Assembly: GCA_014773175.1 (NCBI GenBank)
Contig: VXCM01000448.1
Span: forward strand, 189,662-253,661
From: Lucifuga dentata
Lineage: Eukaryota; Chordata; Actinopteri; Ophidiiformes; Bythitidae
Reading direction: 5' to 3'
DNA: 64,000 nucleotides
Shown here in pieces: positions 1-17,100 of this stretch (within the stretch, counting starts at the first letter, position 1; every line of letters starts with the position of its first letter). Under the pieces are notes generated by a model. The model was not told where the DNA came from and did not search any database. It was given only the letters and a program-made list of their open reading frames with translations. Made by a program: the position numbers and the translations under genes.

Positions 1-115
1 CAGCGACCCCTTCCTCATGCCCCACATCCGGAAGGCTCTGGGCAGCAACAGCACGCTCCTGCCACCTCCCATTCCCTCCACCTCCAACTACTTAAGCAGC
101 AATGCCTCAGACTGA
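1..115 (+). CDS. C-terminal 37 codons of an unrecognised gene (partial)
   Basis: A frame open from base 2 ends at TGA 113-115. It encodes a Ser/Pro/Asn-rich tail that begins SDPFLMPHIRKALG and ends LSSNASD. Codon choice is GC-rich and unlike the AT-rich sequence after the stop, which supports real coding. The start and all upstream exons lie outside the window. The tail has no domain that I can name, so no function is assigned. It runs toward the 3' end of becn1, so the two genes are convergent. The call rests on one short open frame, so confidence is moderate. Confidence 0.5.
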   Translation, partial: SDPFLMPHIRKALGSNSTLLPPPIPSTSNYLSSNASD

Positions 116-880
116 AGGGGGGCTGCCAGCCTGGAATCAAAACCTGAACGGGGCAACTGGTGGGGGCATGGCCACGTGGAGAGGAAACTCCTCCTTAGCT
201 CTCCTTGCTTGGAGAGAGCAACGACCGTTAAGGGATGGAGAGGACCTGAAAGTTGGAAAGGAACCGGATTGATGGGGTGACACGGTGATGTGCCCACAAT
301 GATAGTCCAAGTGGTACGTACGTGAAGGTCTGTGGCTGTGGGCTCAGTTGAACCCAAAGATTTGCCCGTATGCATGCACTAACACAGGACAGGTAGTAAA
401 AGCACTCGAAAAAATTGCACAAGCGACAGGCCGAGGATTATGCCATTTGTGGAAAATCACTTGCCTCCATTCTGTGGAAGTTTTACAAGAAAAAGCATAA
501 CTGAAATTTCTTCCTACACTGCTTGAAAAGAATCATCCATCAAAGTATTTTTCAGTATATTTATCCTTGTAGGTTTGAAGCTGGGAGTTTGTTTAAAAAA
601 GGGCTGTTGGAGTGAAAAGGAATTACTGATGACCAAAGTATAAGGCCTGTTATGTTGCGTTGTTTAAGACAGGAGAGGGCCAATCTGTAAGGATTTACTG
701 GTTTTTGACCTGTGTTTGAATATTTTATTGGATAACTGTGTGGAAGTCAGGTTCTTATTTCAAGTAAGCCCATATTTTTCCATCCGAGTGTTGCCCTTCT
801 GTTATTTTGCTGCTTACAAGGGAGCCACTTATGAATGACAACATTCTCAGAGATAATGAAATAAATAAAAATAATGTTTG
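116..880 (+). other. 3' UTR of the partial upstream gene
   Basis: This non-coding AT-rich stretch follows the TGA at 113-115. Two overlapping AATAAA hexamers at 860-869 are the first good polyadenylation signals downstream of the stop, so the transcript probably ends near 880-890. Small open frames on both strands here have no coding character. The 3' UTR extent is inferred. Confidence 0.4.
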
Positions 881-1209
881 GTTACATTTGTGGCGTCTTT
901 TCAGTGTGCAATATGACAATTTATACAAAAACGCAGTCATGCAAAAAGAGTGCACTGAATACAAAACACTTCAAAAGGTTGACCATTGCGTCACAATTAC
1001 TTATTAAATCACTTGTTAATGTCATGAAACAATTAACATGAATATCAACTAAATTTTACTGCTGAGTACGAAGTAGCCACATTAGTGCATCTCTAACCAA
1101 AACACGAAGCGCTGCAGAGAGAAGTACAGTGATTGTAAAGATACCCTCTAAATGCCGAGTGCTGTGTTTGGGGAAGATTCATTCAAGGCTGAGGAAACAT
1201 GAAACCACT

Positions 1210-1215
1210 TTTATT
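1210..1215 (-). terminator. becn1: becn1 polyadenylation signal
   Basis: TTTATT on the + strand reads AATAAA on the - strand, about 370 bases past the becn1 stop codon (1586-1588). It is the nearest clear canonical hexamer downstream of that stop, giving a predicted 3' UTR of roughly 390 bases. The ends of becn1 and the upstream gene are then about 300 bases apart. Use of this site is inferred. Confidence 0.5.
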
Positions 1216-1585
1216 GCATTATCAACTTCACACAAAAATACTAGATATAAATGTCAATAATGTGATTACTGAGGCAGATAATGACAAAACTAAACACGCC
1301 TGTAGTTATCCTGTTTGCTTTTAGAGGGACATGACTGCATCCTGTATCTGTCTTTGTTGCTTTGATAATACACGCCATTTACCCGGCAGCACAGCGGGAT
1401 TCCCACTGTCCCCCTTTTTTATAATACACAGAAGCACAGATGATCTGAAGATTCACACCTTGTTTCATGTGTGCTTGCACGTAAATCTGAACATACTCAG
1501 GCCCATTCTTTCTTTGACGGGGTATCTAAAGTGTGTCTTTGTGTCACTACAGGAAAGCTGACATCCTCAGACATTGTCCATCAGT

Positions 1586-5615
<4,030 letters not shown>

Positions 5616-5837
5616 CACTACCTGAAGGATATAAAGAAACAAGATCACAGTGTAAGCAGCAAAAATATCTGAGGTCAGGGTGACTGATGGTTGGACAGCG
5701 GATGTTTTTCTACGATCAACATTGCATACCGCATTCAAGCTTGCTAGCTTGTTAGCTAGGCGTGTGGCTACATCGATAGGATGCTAGCTAACGCCGACTG
5801 TACAGGAAGCTTGTGCACAAATACATGATAGACTCAC

Positions 5838-5960
5838 TGTTGCTTGTGAAGAAGTAAATTATTGGACACGTTTATAATAAGAAACCACAGCTAATATAGG
5901 CGACTTGCATTTTGCACCACGGGATAAGCTTTTTCCGATCCACTTCCTTATTTTGGTTTA
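5838..5960 (-). other. becn1: Probable becn1 5' UTR exon
   Basis: The exon with the start codon begins at an acceptor (CAG on the - strand at 5622-5624), only six bases before the ATG, so a non-coding first exon must lie upstream. On the - strand the sequence AACAGTGAGTC gives a good donor with the exon ending at 5838. The 5' end near 5960 is estimated from where GC-richer sequence gives way to an AT-rich simple repeat. Transcript data would be needed to fix it. Confidence 0.45.
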
Positions 5961-6300
5961 CGACGGATGTGATGTCAGTTGAGAAGCGCGACCGTCATGA
6001 AATAAAATAAATAAAATAAAATAAAGTAAAATATGAAAAATGATTACAATAAATGTGAATTTTGTAAAGATGAATAAGACACAATGATGAATTTGTTGCA
6101 TAGAAAATTGATAGAAATATTGCTTACTGTACCAAAACAAAAAACTTGAACGTTGTTATTACTCACGTTAAAACAAGAATAAGAAAACACAATATTATTG
6201 TTAATTTATTAATGTTATTTTGTAAATTCCACATCCACGGGTAATTATTACTTTAGCTTCCACTCCGGATCGCTAGGTGGAGGTAAACTTGCACGCTGTC
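5961..6300. promoter_or_regulatory. Shared divergent promoter region of becn1 and brca1
   Basis: becn1 reads leftward and brca1 rightward from this spacer of about 340 bases. On the becn1 side, just before the spacer, there is an ETS-like CACTTCCT (about 5941) and a CRE-like TGATGTCA (about 5970). An (ATAAA)-type simple repeat occupies 5999-6033. The brca1 side has a short GC-richer patch (about 6258-6305). No TATA box stands out. Promoter function is inferred from gene geometry, and the motif matches are suggestive only. Confidence 0.45.
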
Positions 6301-6395
6301 GTCATATGCAACCAAAAGAAGACAGTAGTTGCGGGAAAACTAAAGCGGATGTATGGTGTTTGAGAAAACGTACATGTTGGAAAAAACAAAACAAG
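6290..6395 (+). other. brca1: Candidate brca1 non-coding first exon
   Basis: AACAAG followed by GTAATTCTG gives a plausible donor with the exon ending at 6395, downstream of the GC-richer patch opposite becn1. The coding exon at 7460-7547 begins at an acceptor (CATATGTAG ending at 7459) only 14 bases before its ATG, so an upstream non-coding exon is required. Vertebrate BRCA1 genes usually have such an exon. The 5' boundary is a guess. Confidence 0.35.
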
Positions 6396-7473
6396 GTAAT
6401 TCTGTATATACATTTTTGCACATCGGTGCACCTAGCCACCGATATTTCAACAACTGTCATCTACAGTTTGTCTTTCACTGCTTTTGCTTCGAATGTCTTA
6501 GAAAGTCAGGGCTGCTAATTGTGTAACCAACTTATAAACAAATTATGGTCGTTAGCTAGACATTAAACGAGTTTTAATGTCAGCTTCAACCCTAACAACA
6601 CTAGACTGTGATTTATGCTTTTGTTTTATATCAGAGTCATTTACCATTTTGCTGCCATCATATGTTTAATGTTTAGCCCTCATTAGCTCCACAGTATCAC
6701 AAAATGTTTGGTACTGGATATTCAGTTTGCTAATATCTCCATTAAAGTATTGACAGCATCTTAGCTACTTAGTAATTCACAAATAAATCAGTATTATGAC
6801 TCATATAGAATCACTAAGCCTCTTAATTCACCCTGAATTGTAAATGTGGCAAGAGCAGAGTACAGACAGGTATGCAGTTGTCATAATTTTATAGGTCATT
6901 ACAGAGAAGATTGGACTCAATAGTTCACCACTCGTTAAAGAGATGGCTTCAAATTTCTTATTTTATTTACAAAGAAAAGCTGCAAATCCTGTGAGTAAAA
7001 AGCTGGAACCAGCAAATGTGTGACTTTTTACATGATAAATGGCTAAAATGATTAACCAGTTACTGAAATTATTGTCGATTAAGTAAGCACTAATTCTGTT
7101 GTCCAGCTGGTGTTCACTTGTGCATGATGGGAAGACAAACTGGAACTGCCTATTTTCAGCTGGCATTTGATTTTCAGAGATAATTCTGTGAGACATCAGA
7201 CAGTAATTGTTGAGTGCAGTTAATTTAGATTTTTAAAGTGTTTGTCACATTTAACAATGCAGGCGTATGGTACAGTATTTCACAGTACAGTATAAAGTAA
7301 AACTGCGAGCATAAGTCATATAAGATATAGTGAAACCATAACTGAGAAAGTGAAGTTTGCAAACTAGTAAAATACACACTGCATCTTGTCTGCTCTTGTT
7401 AGCGGGAGAAAGCAGCATACCTAGGAGTCTCTTTGTGTGCTCTGATTTTTCATATGTAGACTTTAAAAAGACC

Positions 7474-8175
7474 ATGGAAGCTTCAAACGCTGCAGATATC
7501 AAACAGGGGATCACAGATCTTTGGAAGAATCTGCAGTGTCCCATATGGTGAGTGTCATTTAGACCAAGAAACTTCATTAAATAAGCAAAGTCTAAGGTGT
7601 CTACAGTATTTATGATAAACTACAAAGTGAGGTGAAGTGCAGTGTCATTTATGCATAATATCATGTTGTTTACTTATTTAATCCTTTCCTTAATCTATAG
7701 CCTGGATGTAATGATCACACCTGTATCTACAAAATGTGACCATTTATTTTGCAAGTAAGTAACCAAATATCTGATTTTGATATACAATAATTAATTAAGA
7801 TGATGTTTTTTAAATAAATCATTTCAAAATTCTTTTACATACATTCATCAGTGATGTATGTTTTTTTTTTTTTTTTAANTTTTTTTTTTTTTTTTTAAAT
7901 TCTACAAGATTTTGTATGATGAAGCTTTTGGAGAACACAAAACAAAAAAAGGCTGACTGTCCAGTATGCAAAGCCAAGATAACCAAAAGGTTGGACACAG
8001 TCAACAATATGACTATGAAACAATTATATCAGTTGTTTGTTTTGTTATACTTATATTATTTTAACAAATGTATGTGTTTTATACAGGAGTTTGCAGGAGA
8101 GTCCTGGCTTTCAGAGACTTGTATCAGGATTGCAGCACATGATACAGGCTTATGAACATGACAGGAGCTTAAACG
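7474..8175 (+). other. brca1: brca1 exons encoding the RING domain
   Basis: Four exons encode the N-terminal RING. Zinc ligands follow the C3HC4 order: C22 and C25 (CPIC), C37, H39, C42 and C45 ([11 protein letters not shown]), then C60 and C63 (CPVC). Ile24 matches the human E2-contact residue Ile26. The flanking helices that pair with BARD1 are present (for example WKNLQ before the RING and [19 protein letters not shown] after it). The acceptor of the 7909 exon lies 30 bases from a single-N assembly joint at 7879 inside a T tract. Confidence 0.93.
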
Positions 8176-11100
8176 GCAAGAATACATCACTGGCTTTGTA
8201 TAATTACTTTGTGGAATCTACACACGCTCAGCAACTAATAACATTACTTTCACTTTTTCAGATGTTTCTGGAATTTCCCATCAAAAACAACAGTCAGTGT
8301 AAGGACATTCAAACCTGCATTCTGTCATTCAGAATGATGCTAATGTTCATTTAATAGGTAGTTTGATTTGATTGCCAATGTAATCTGGGAATTGATTGGT
8401 GCTAGTTGTGTTCTTTCCTCTACCCAGTGTCATAGATGCAGAAGCTACAAAACATCCTCACAGTGTGTCATCAGGAGACATAGCTGACACTGAACTTGAC
8501 AATGTGAAAAATGTAATCCATGACGATCCTCCAGCATCTCACTCCTCCACTGTAGCAGGTAAAATCTTGAGGCATTTTGTCATGTTTCATCAAAGACTGC
8601 TCTTAACCTCAAATCTGTTGCCACATCAGCGCTTTTATTTAAAGAGATGTTTTTGAACCAGTGCAGAAGGAATTGGAGTTTTGGTATGAGTAGTTATCCT
8701 AGTTATCTACATGTATTAGGGTATATGGGGAAATCTCAAGTGGCACATAAGCTCTTTAAAGCAAATGGTGTAAATTTGCATTTACATTTTGTACAGATAA
8801 AACATTTGCTCTTCTACTTTTGAAAATGTAGTAGTAATTGGGTTTTCTTGACACTGTCAGAGAGGTGCTGATTGTAAGTTTTCAGGTTGTAATTAGCGGA
8901 GATATTTTATTGGACTGAACTGAATTGAGAGGCGTTTTCCCCTCTTTTCACAAGTATTTCTAATAGTCTATTCCACTTATATATATTATTGTGAATGGAC
9001 AAAATATTAGATTAACCTTTCAGTATAATGCAGTTCAATACAACAACAACACTAATTACAGTTTCAAAAAAGTGATTATTTAGGCAATAGATGATTCCTT
9101 CCCATTTTACTTGGAAAGTATATTGTATTCTAAAAAGTTAATAATTTGCCATTCCTCCGTGATTTATCTTAGCTCAACATGGATTTGCAAGACTCATGGG
9201 TTTTGAAAACTCAAGTCCTTTGACCACAGAAAATGAAGGCCTGGATAGTGGCCTTGGGGATGCCCTACCTGCTTTAGAAAACAAAATGTCCTGCTCCACT
9301 CCAGATTATTTGGAATCACTAGAAACCGAATTTTCAGAAGTGGCAGAAAAAGTGACATCAGCTCACAAAACTAGAGGCAAAAAAAGTGTCACTCCATCTG
9401 AGAATGCCTTGTCTAGCCCATCGTTAACTCCAGATGAAGAGCAACACCAACCTTTACGGAAGTCCTCAAGGAAGAAGAAGATAAAGAAGCATTCGGAACC
9501 TGATAACATCCTCAACCAGAAACAGAAAAAAAGTCTAGAGAAAGTTGCCGAATGGCTCATGAAAGTTCCACTAACAGAAGACAGTGTAGAGTCAGAGAAA
9601 ATCATGAGAGGGAGCTTTGACTCAAATGACTCTGACAGCGGTTCTTCCACATCGACAGTAGATGTCAGAAAACACACCGGTGATATGAATCCTAAGGGAG
9701 CAGAACGTGCTGAAGCCCTTGAAGATCAGGTTTTTGGAGCGGTGTACAAACGAAAGAGAAGAGGGCGCCAAACCACCTCCCTGTCATTAAATCATTTTGT
9801 CAAGCCACAAACGCAGTGTCCATCTAAAGAAATACATCCTAAAAAGGTTTCCAAATGGAGGAAAAAGAGCAATCTCAAGAATTGTGAACAACTACAAATG
9901 ACAGAACAAGTTGATAACATCAGCAACAGTGTTTTAAACGAAACACAACAGAAGGTCACAGAGTTAGATGATGAGATGAATATCATTAACAAAGAAGAGG
10001 AGTTGAAAAGCCTCCCAGAGAACAACAATAATAACGACAATGATGAGGTTGTCTGCGCAGTGTCTGATACTGAACCAAATCAGCCGAAAAGAAAATCAAA
10101 GAAAATGCATAACACTTTGCACATGGTCGACAGTGATTTGGCTAACGCTAAGTCAGAAAGTACTGGAAAAAAGAAAACTGACAAGAAGAAAGGTAAAAAC
10201 AGGCTAAAGTCTGTTAGAATGTCGAAGCCTCTTGATCTGGTTGGTGTTCAAAATGGAGAATATAGTTCAGATGAAGTGCCTAAGATCAAACCAGAAGAAG
10301 TGCAGGTTCATATCGAGAATTACCCTAGCAGCGAGGACCAAGGAACCCCAGCCATGAGGAGCATCAGGAGGAGCAGAAGACTTCAACACTTCACTGCAGA
10401 AGTCCAGGAAAGTCACAGGAAAGCTCGCGCTCCAGCAAACGCACAAATAGCTGGAGAAGGCAGCAGTTTGGTGAAACAGTCTGAGGAGGTTAACAGTTGT
10501 ACACTGGATGATGATAAGACCTCACATAAAAATGGAAACATGAAAAATGCTGCTAACAAAAATGGATGTGTTTATGATCAAGACGTAGAAGGAATTGAAA
10601 ATTTGGAGTCACATGACAGAACAGCTACAGAAGCCATTACTGCTGTAAAAGAGTCCATTGCTGGAGTTCCAAATGTTGAAACGGCATCTGAAGCCAGTAA
10701 GTCTTGTTGTGTACCTGTGGTCCTAAATTCAACAAGTCCGACTACAGCAACTTTGACCGATCCAGCAGCACTTGAAAGCAACAGTCCAAAGGCTTTATTC
10801 CCAATCACTGCTCATCTTGAAAATGCTCACCTGGAGACCTCAGCTTGTGAGAATAAATGCACTGAAATGGAAAAAGAGGAGGACAAGAATGATAGTGAGC
10901 TGGACACGGAGCAACTTCTTCGGAGCTTCAAAGCCACTAAAAGGAAATCGTTTCATCTTGGTGGTCCAAAGGTGAAGAGGAGCCATTGTAGTTTTGATGA
11001 AGAAAATCTACAGGATATTGAAGTCGAGGAGAATTGCCACGTCGGTTCAAGATTTGAATCTGCAGTGAATCAGATAAATACAAAGGAGACTGACATCACC

Positions 11101-14100
11101 AAACAGGAGGTGTTGAAAGACACTGAAAACTCATGTTGCAGTGATTTGATTCCCCCTTCTTACTTGTCCGTTTTGAATAAACAGAAGTACCGACTGAATC
11201 CCGAAAAGGCATTGAAGGAAATGGCTGTTGAGAAGTCCGATCAAGTTGTGGACGGCTCAATGCCAGATAGCAGCTGGTCAGTCGAGGATGGTGCTGGCAA
11301 CTGCATTAGTAGTGCTCTCAGTCCTAATAAAGTGTCAAAGCGAGCAAAGGAAAGTCCACATCGCTCTGCTGTTCCTCAAGTCGTAGATTCTGGGCTTCGC
11401 TTTACAGGTATTGGTTTGTCTGAAGGTGAGGAATGTGAAGAACTACCCTCTCATCATTGTCAAATTGCAGAGAGTCAGCTTGACTGCACTAGGAGTGATT
11501 CTGGGAAAATGAAGCACATAGAAGACAACATTTTAATGGATAATTCAGCTACCGCTACAAAATATTGCTCAGTCAATACAGTTGAACCTTTGGCGAATGC
11601 AGAATTCTCTTTAACCCCGAGTGGCCTTGTAACACCAGCGGTGAAAATGATCAATGAAGCAACAGTGAGTAGCCGTGGAGGTGGAAAACTCAGTGCTCAT
11701 TCCCCAATCAAGAGCGGCACAAGAAAGAGGAGGAGGGCTCAGAGGATCGAGTCTTCTTCTGAGTCAGATTCCAGTGGAGCAAAAGAGGAACTACCTACTT
11801 TAAGTCAGATTTTAAGAGCTTCGGCTTGGCCCTCTGCAGTGAGCCCGGGTGTCCTTGCTGAGGACGAGGAGCGCTCTGATAAAGCTAATCAGCGCGAGGG
11901 TGCGTGTGTTACAGCTGATGCAGAGGAGCAATTAAGCCACCCACCTGCATGCCACAGCCCCGATTGTATGAATTCCAGTCAAGTATCTGTGGACTTGTTC
12001 GGCACACCAAAGGAATGTAAGTCTAGTTTCTGTATTTATAAGGTTTAGTTTTCTCTTTAAGGGAAGCATCCTGATTCTTAAAAATACATGAAAATAATAC
12101 ATATGTGTGTGTTTGTTTGTGTGTGTCATGAGGATGTGAAAAATTTCTATGACTTGGACATCCAGATACAAAGCATTTTGATTATCTCTTATTTCCAGGT
12201 CATGCCCCAGTCAATGACACAAGCGTTTCCATGGAATCATCACAATTCTCAAGCGAAATCCTTGTTACACAGGTAAATATGATTACACAGGATTTTATCT
12301 GTTTTTGTGTTTAGTTGTATACAAGCACCCTATTTTTAGATTTAAAAAAAATTGAAATCTTATCTTTGTGCTTGTTCAGCATTATTTGTTTGAATTGTGC
12401 CATCAGTGATGTATCGTCACATTTTACCCTGTAGAGGGCAGCCGTAGTATTTTCCTTAACCCAGTTGTCAGCTCTCAGATGACAGACTACACACTTCAGT
12501 AAAAAATGTGCCCCTCAGCAGCTTTCTAAATTGCATTTCATTTATGTTAGAGGAGATGCCACCTTGGAGATGCTTCCTGTTTCTTCCCCATCCGTCTCCC
12601 AGTATTCTCACTTTTATTTGTCAGCTGTATTTGGGAGTTAGATTTTCACACTAAAGGGTGCAGAAAACAGGATTACACTTGTCAGAGCACAGCAGCACAG
12701 AGTTCTGGTATTATTGTGATGTGTTCAAATGCCTCAGTTATTGTAGTTGCAGTTGATATATAATCATTGCACTTCTGGTGTAAACTCAAAAAGGTGAAAT
12801 CCAGACAATAGAAATCTGTCATACATAGTGTGTATATGTTTAGTTTAAGCAAACAATTAACACACCAGGATGGCCTCGGCTATCAAGTCAGACCAAATGC
12901 AAGATCAATAATAACAACTGATCTTGCTATTCCCTTCCAATAATGCTTCATAATTGTCCACAATTAATGATATATATTAACAATCATTCATTATTTTCTC
13001 ATCAGTGCAAGACAGATGTGCTCCTGTCTATGTGTCTCCTTATTTAGTCTTGTAATCTGCACTTGCAACATTAATTTTCCTCCAAATCCTTCTTGTGTTC
13101 TATCAAACTGTATGACTTATTTGTAATTATATCCTGTTCTACTTTTATGTGCTTCATTTTATCCTCTTTTAGCAAAAAATGGAAATGCAGAAGGAGTTGG
13201 TTCGGCTGGAGAAGTTGATGGCTCTGGTGTCAGAGGTGCTTCAGGAGAAAGAAGATGATTCTGCAAGCAAAGCGACTTCAGAAATCCATCAAAGCAGAGA
13301 AACCACAGGTAATAACTTCAGGGTTAAACAAGGATAAAATGCAATGTTGCTTATTTGAAGTGTGTGAATATTTTTGCACCATAGAAATTTAACAAGAGTA
13401 GATCAAAGAATACATGCTTGATATCCAGCATGTTTCGCAGTTTTCTTTAGAAAATACATCTTTGGTGCAGGTTTTGAAAGCTAACTCGAATTTGATGATT
13501 TGTGTCCACAGGCCACGACTCCCACAGGCTCCCACCATGTGACCAGGGTACAGATGAAACTTCAGGCATGTAAGTAAAATCTTGAAGGACTTGAAGTACC
13601 ACTGCATAAAGGTTTTAAACTGCTACTCACTCCTAAACTTAAGAAAATGGTTGTTGGAGAAATTAATAGAATAAAGGAAATGGATTCGATCAGCCTGACT
13701 GACTGACTGAACTGTGAAACACTCACCTGCGGTGGGGTCCAAAAGTCTGAGGCCACTGTGAAAATGCTTCTATTTTGCATTCTATTTGAATTTAATCCAA
13801 GATTTTTAATTACAAATGATAATATCATCTTAACAATTGGAATGAAAAGTTGAATCTTTGAAAAATGTACTGGTACATGAATTTCAGAATAACTTAGTAT
13901 GTGGTATGCCCCCCTTTTGCTTTAATCCCAGCATGTTTCCAAAGAGTCTTTTGATGTCAGACTTTCTGATTATTTCTAAGTTTACATAGAAAACATCACA
14001 GATTTTCGATGTGGTCTCAGACTTTTGGACCCCACTGTACACTATATTGAGCTGTGTCACGTGTCTCCATATACATGCTTTCATTCTGTGCCATTCTGAT

Positions 14101-17100
14101 ATTCATACAGTTTGAACAGAGAGTTGAAAAATTCTTTCTTGCCCCTGCATTGAATATTGTTGTCTTTGACTTTGTCTTTGTTGTCTTTTTAGTATCATGT
14201 TAAAATTAAATCAAACATATAATTTACATAAGTGATTAATCTAGCCAACACAAAACTGTAAGGTGCAAATCAACAAACTTTATTATAGTCAACAGCCAAG
14301 TATAAAGAGCGACTCCAACCACTGTAAATGCTTTGTTTGTGTTTTATCACGCTCCACTGTTACAAAATAAACAAATAAATAGAAATGAAAGGATTTTGGA
14401 AGGAAGCAGATGCAGTAAGGTCACAGACAAATTGACTGTGGAGATTTAGGCATTAAGAAATTGTTTGTAATGCACACACAATGATAAGAGGGAACTGATG
14501 AGCTGCAGTTTTTAAAAACTCAGGAAGTGGACGATTTGGAACCGGTTCAAAAATTGAGCCAGTTTTTCCATTTCTATTTCTACTTAAACACAAATTCATC
14601 AGTTTCAGTAGCTCTCTATTTATCTGTTGGTGTATAATTGAAGCTAAGTAGTGGGTTTTCAGCTACCAGATTTGCTTTCAAACAGGTTTTGGTTCTGACA
14701 GTGTTTGTCCCAGTCATCTATTGTGTTTTGCTAATAATTGCCATTGCCTACAAAATCAATGCTCCTCAACTAGCTAAGACAGCTTTCAAAGTAATACACA
14801 AAAAAGCCCAAAAGAGGTGAACACATCGGCAACAGGAAATTATGCTAGAGAATTTTTTTTGGGTACCACTAGTCTATGTGGGCTATTTAATATCCAGTCA
14901 GCTAGCCAAAATTGGTGTTTTGTTGTCCCCAAGTTTGGGACAATCCTTACTGTCAAACCCTAAATAAAAGCTGCCTCAGTGTGCTGCATTTTTCCTTCCA
15001 GAGGGGGCTTTCTATGCTGTTAACACATTTTAAATAGAGCTATACTTCACTAATACAGCTGTATTAAGCAGAACAATCACTTACTTCTGCAAGTGGCATG
15101 TAATTGATCTATTTCAATCTGTAACTGGGGAAAATGTTAGCGAGTGTCCGTGTGTCGCTATTTTTATTTTCAGAGGGTGATGCATCTCAAGAGGACAGGC
15201 GGATAATCTCACTAATGAACCCAGAATCTGCTTATGCTGTGGAAAATAAAAAAGTCATTAACGACTGCATCTTATGTGTCATTTACAGCACTTAGAGGGA
15301 AACTTGTGTTGCCACAGTAATTTATCTCTCCTGCTTGACTGCATCCACCCAACCTCTCGCCTCAGCAGGGTTCTAAGTACTGTCCTCTGGGGGGAGAGAG
15401 ACAGATGAAAAGAGACTGAAGATTAAAACACAGAGGGCTTAGCTTTATGAGACATGAATTTACTTTCTAAATGAAAAAGCACATTTAAGTAAGCGCCTTG
15501 GTAAAGTTGGAAAGAATGGGTGGGACTAGAGTTTTTGACAAGTTTTCAGTGAGCATTATCACTTTGGCACAGGTAATTTAAATGTAGGCACCCTGCCAAT
15601 TGTCATTAATAAAACATTTTAGGAGTCTTAAGTTAATAAATGAACCCAATAGAAAACAAATTAAGAACAAATTAAGAGAACTTCCAAAGCTGCGGTCATA
15701 TGAGAGAGAAAATTGTTGATCATGTCGTGATAACAAGAGATGTGCAGATTAAGCTTTTTGTTCCTGATCCACATCATTCAGTACTGAGTATGCTAATATG
15801 AGTCCAGATCTCTTTAAATTTGTACATGATACATCTGCACAGTATATACTTAGCCTAAAGTAAGCCTGTATTAAAATGAGTAAATCCAGCACAATGAGAT
15901 CTGAATCACAGCTTTCCTTCATTGTTTTCTGCGTTTTTTTTTTTTTTNTTTTTTTTTTTTGTTTTTTTTTTTTTGGCAAGTGTCCCATAGTGTTTTGCAT
16001 AATCTTCATAAATAGAGGTGTATCTTTCTGTAACTGTTCTGGAACGAGAATTTGGACATCCTTTCCTCATTCTTAGCATAAAGTACTGAATGCAATGGTT
16101 TGTGCAGGGGTTACAATAAGCAAGGCATCATAAATGGATCACATTAAAAAATAGCCCTGATATGTTCTGGCTGAGGACATCCCTACAGTTACTTCAACTG
16201 CTGAAGCTGCTTCACACTTTCATTCCACCTTCACTGGTCTCCAAAGCTAACACACGCACTCTGTTTACAGGAAAGCTGTTCCAGGTGCAGGAAGAGACCC
16301 CAGCAGAGGAGCACCTGATGGTGAAGGGCTCACCCAAGCTTATCTGCCAAAGCATGGTGGTGTTGCAGAGATGGGTGAGGCTACGAGTGTGGGTGGTGTG
16401 ATGAGTCTGACTCACGCAGTGATAGACACTACTAACAGACATTACTAGATTTTATCTCCACGCCTCATGGGTTAGAAAGCTAAAATAATTTTGTAAACTA
16501 ATAGAAAAGTACTGTTAATGTCTACAGCCTATCTGGTTTGGAGTTGCTGTGGCAACAGGACAAGCAGAGCAACCAGACAGCCTTTTCGCCAGCAACTTTC
16601 TCCAATTTGTTAGGGATCCCATGTTCCAATGAGAAACAATTTCTGCTGCATGTATCGGTGATGCAAATCTAGCCAAACCTCATGACGGTATATGAGAGTC
16701 TGAATAAAAAATGGCAAAGCAAAGAATTTGTTTGTGACTTAACACTTAGTACCAGTGATCAGACTGCAGAATTCACAATCACTGTGTTGTTTTCAGTCAC
16801 TGTGATGTTTTTATTCTGATCATTCTGCTGTTTTTCAATTTTGTTTCTTTATGAGCAGGTATAAATAGCAGAATACCACTTGGGAGTATCAGCTTTTTGC
16901 TTCCCAAACCATTTTTTTAATATGCAAGCGAAGTTTGTTTTGACTTGGTTGAGTTTTTCAAGCTATGTGTCAGTAGCAGTTTTTGTCTATGTGCTGATAT
17001 GACTGTGGTTTTATAAATGAGGTTCAGCTCCATTTGCCAGATACCATAAAGTATATATGTGATGATTTTTTTTCTGGTCGTTTCCTCTGTAGCATTGCAG

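Noticed and set aside
8037..8354. 105-codon open frame through the RING-exon region
   Set aside because: It reads through the GC-AG intron and meets a stop. Splicing at 8175/8262 restores a BRCA1-like frame.
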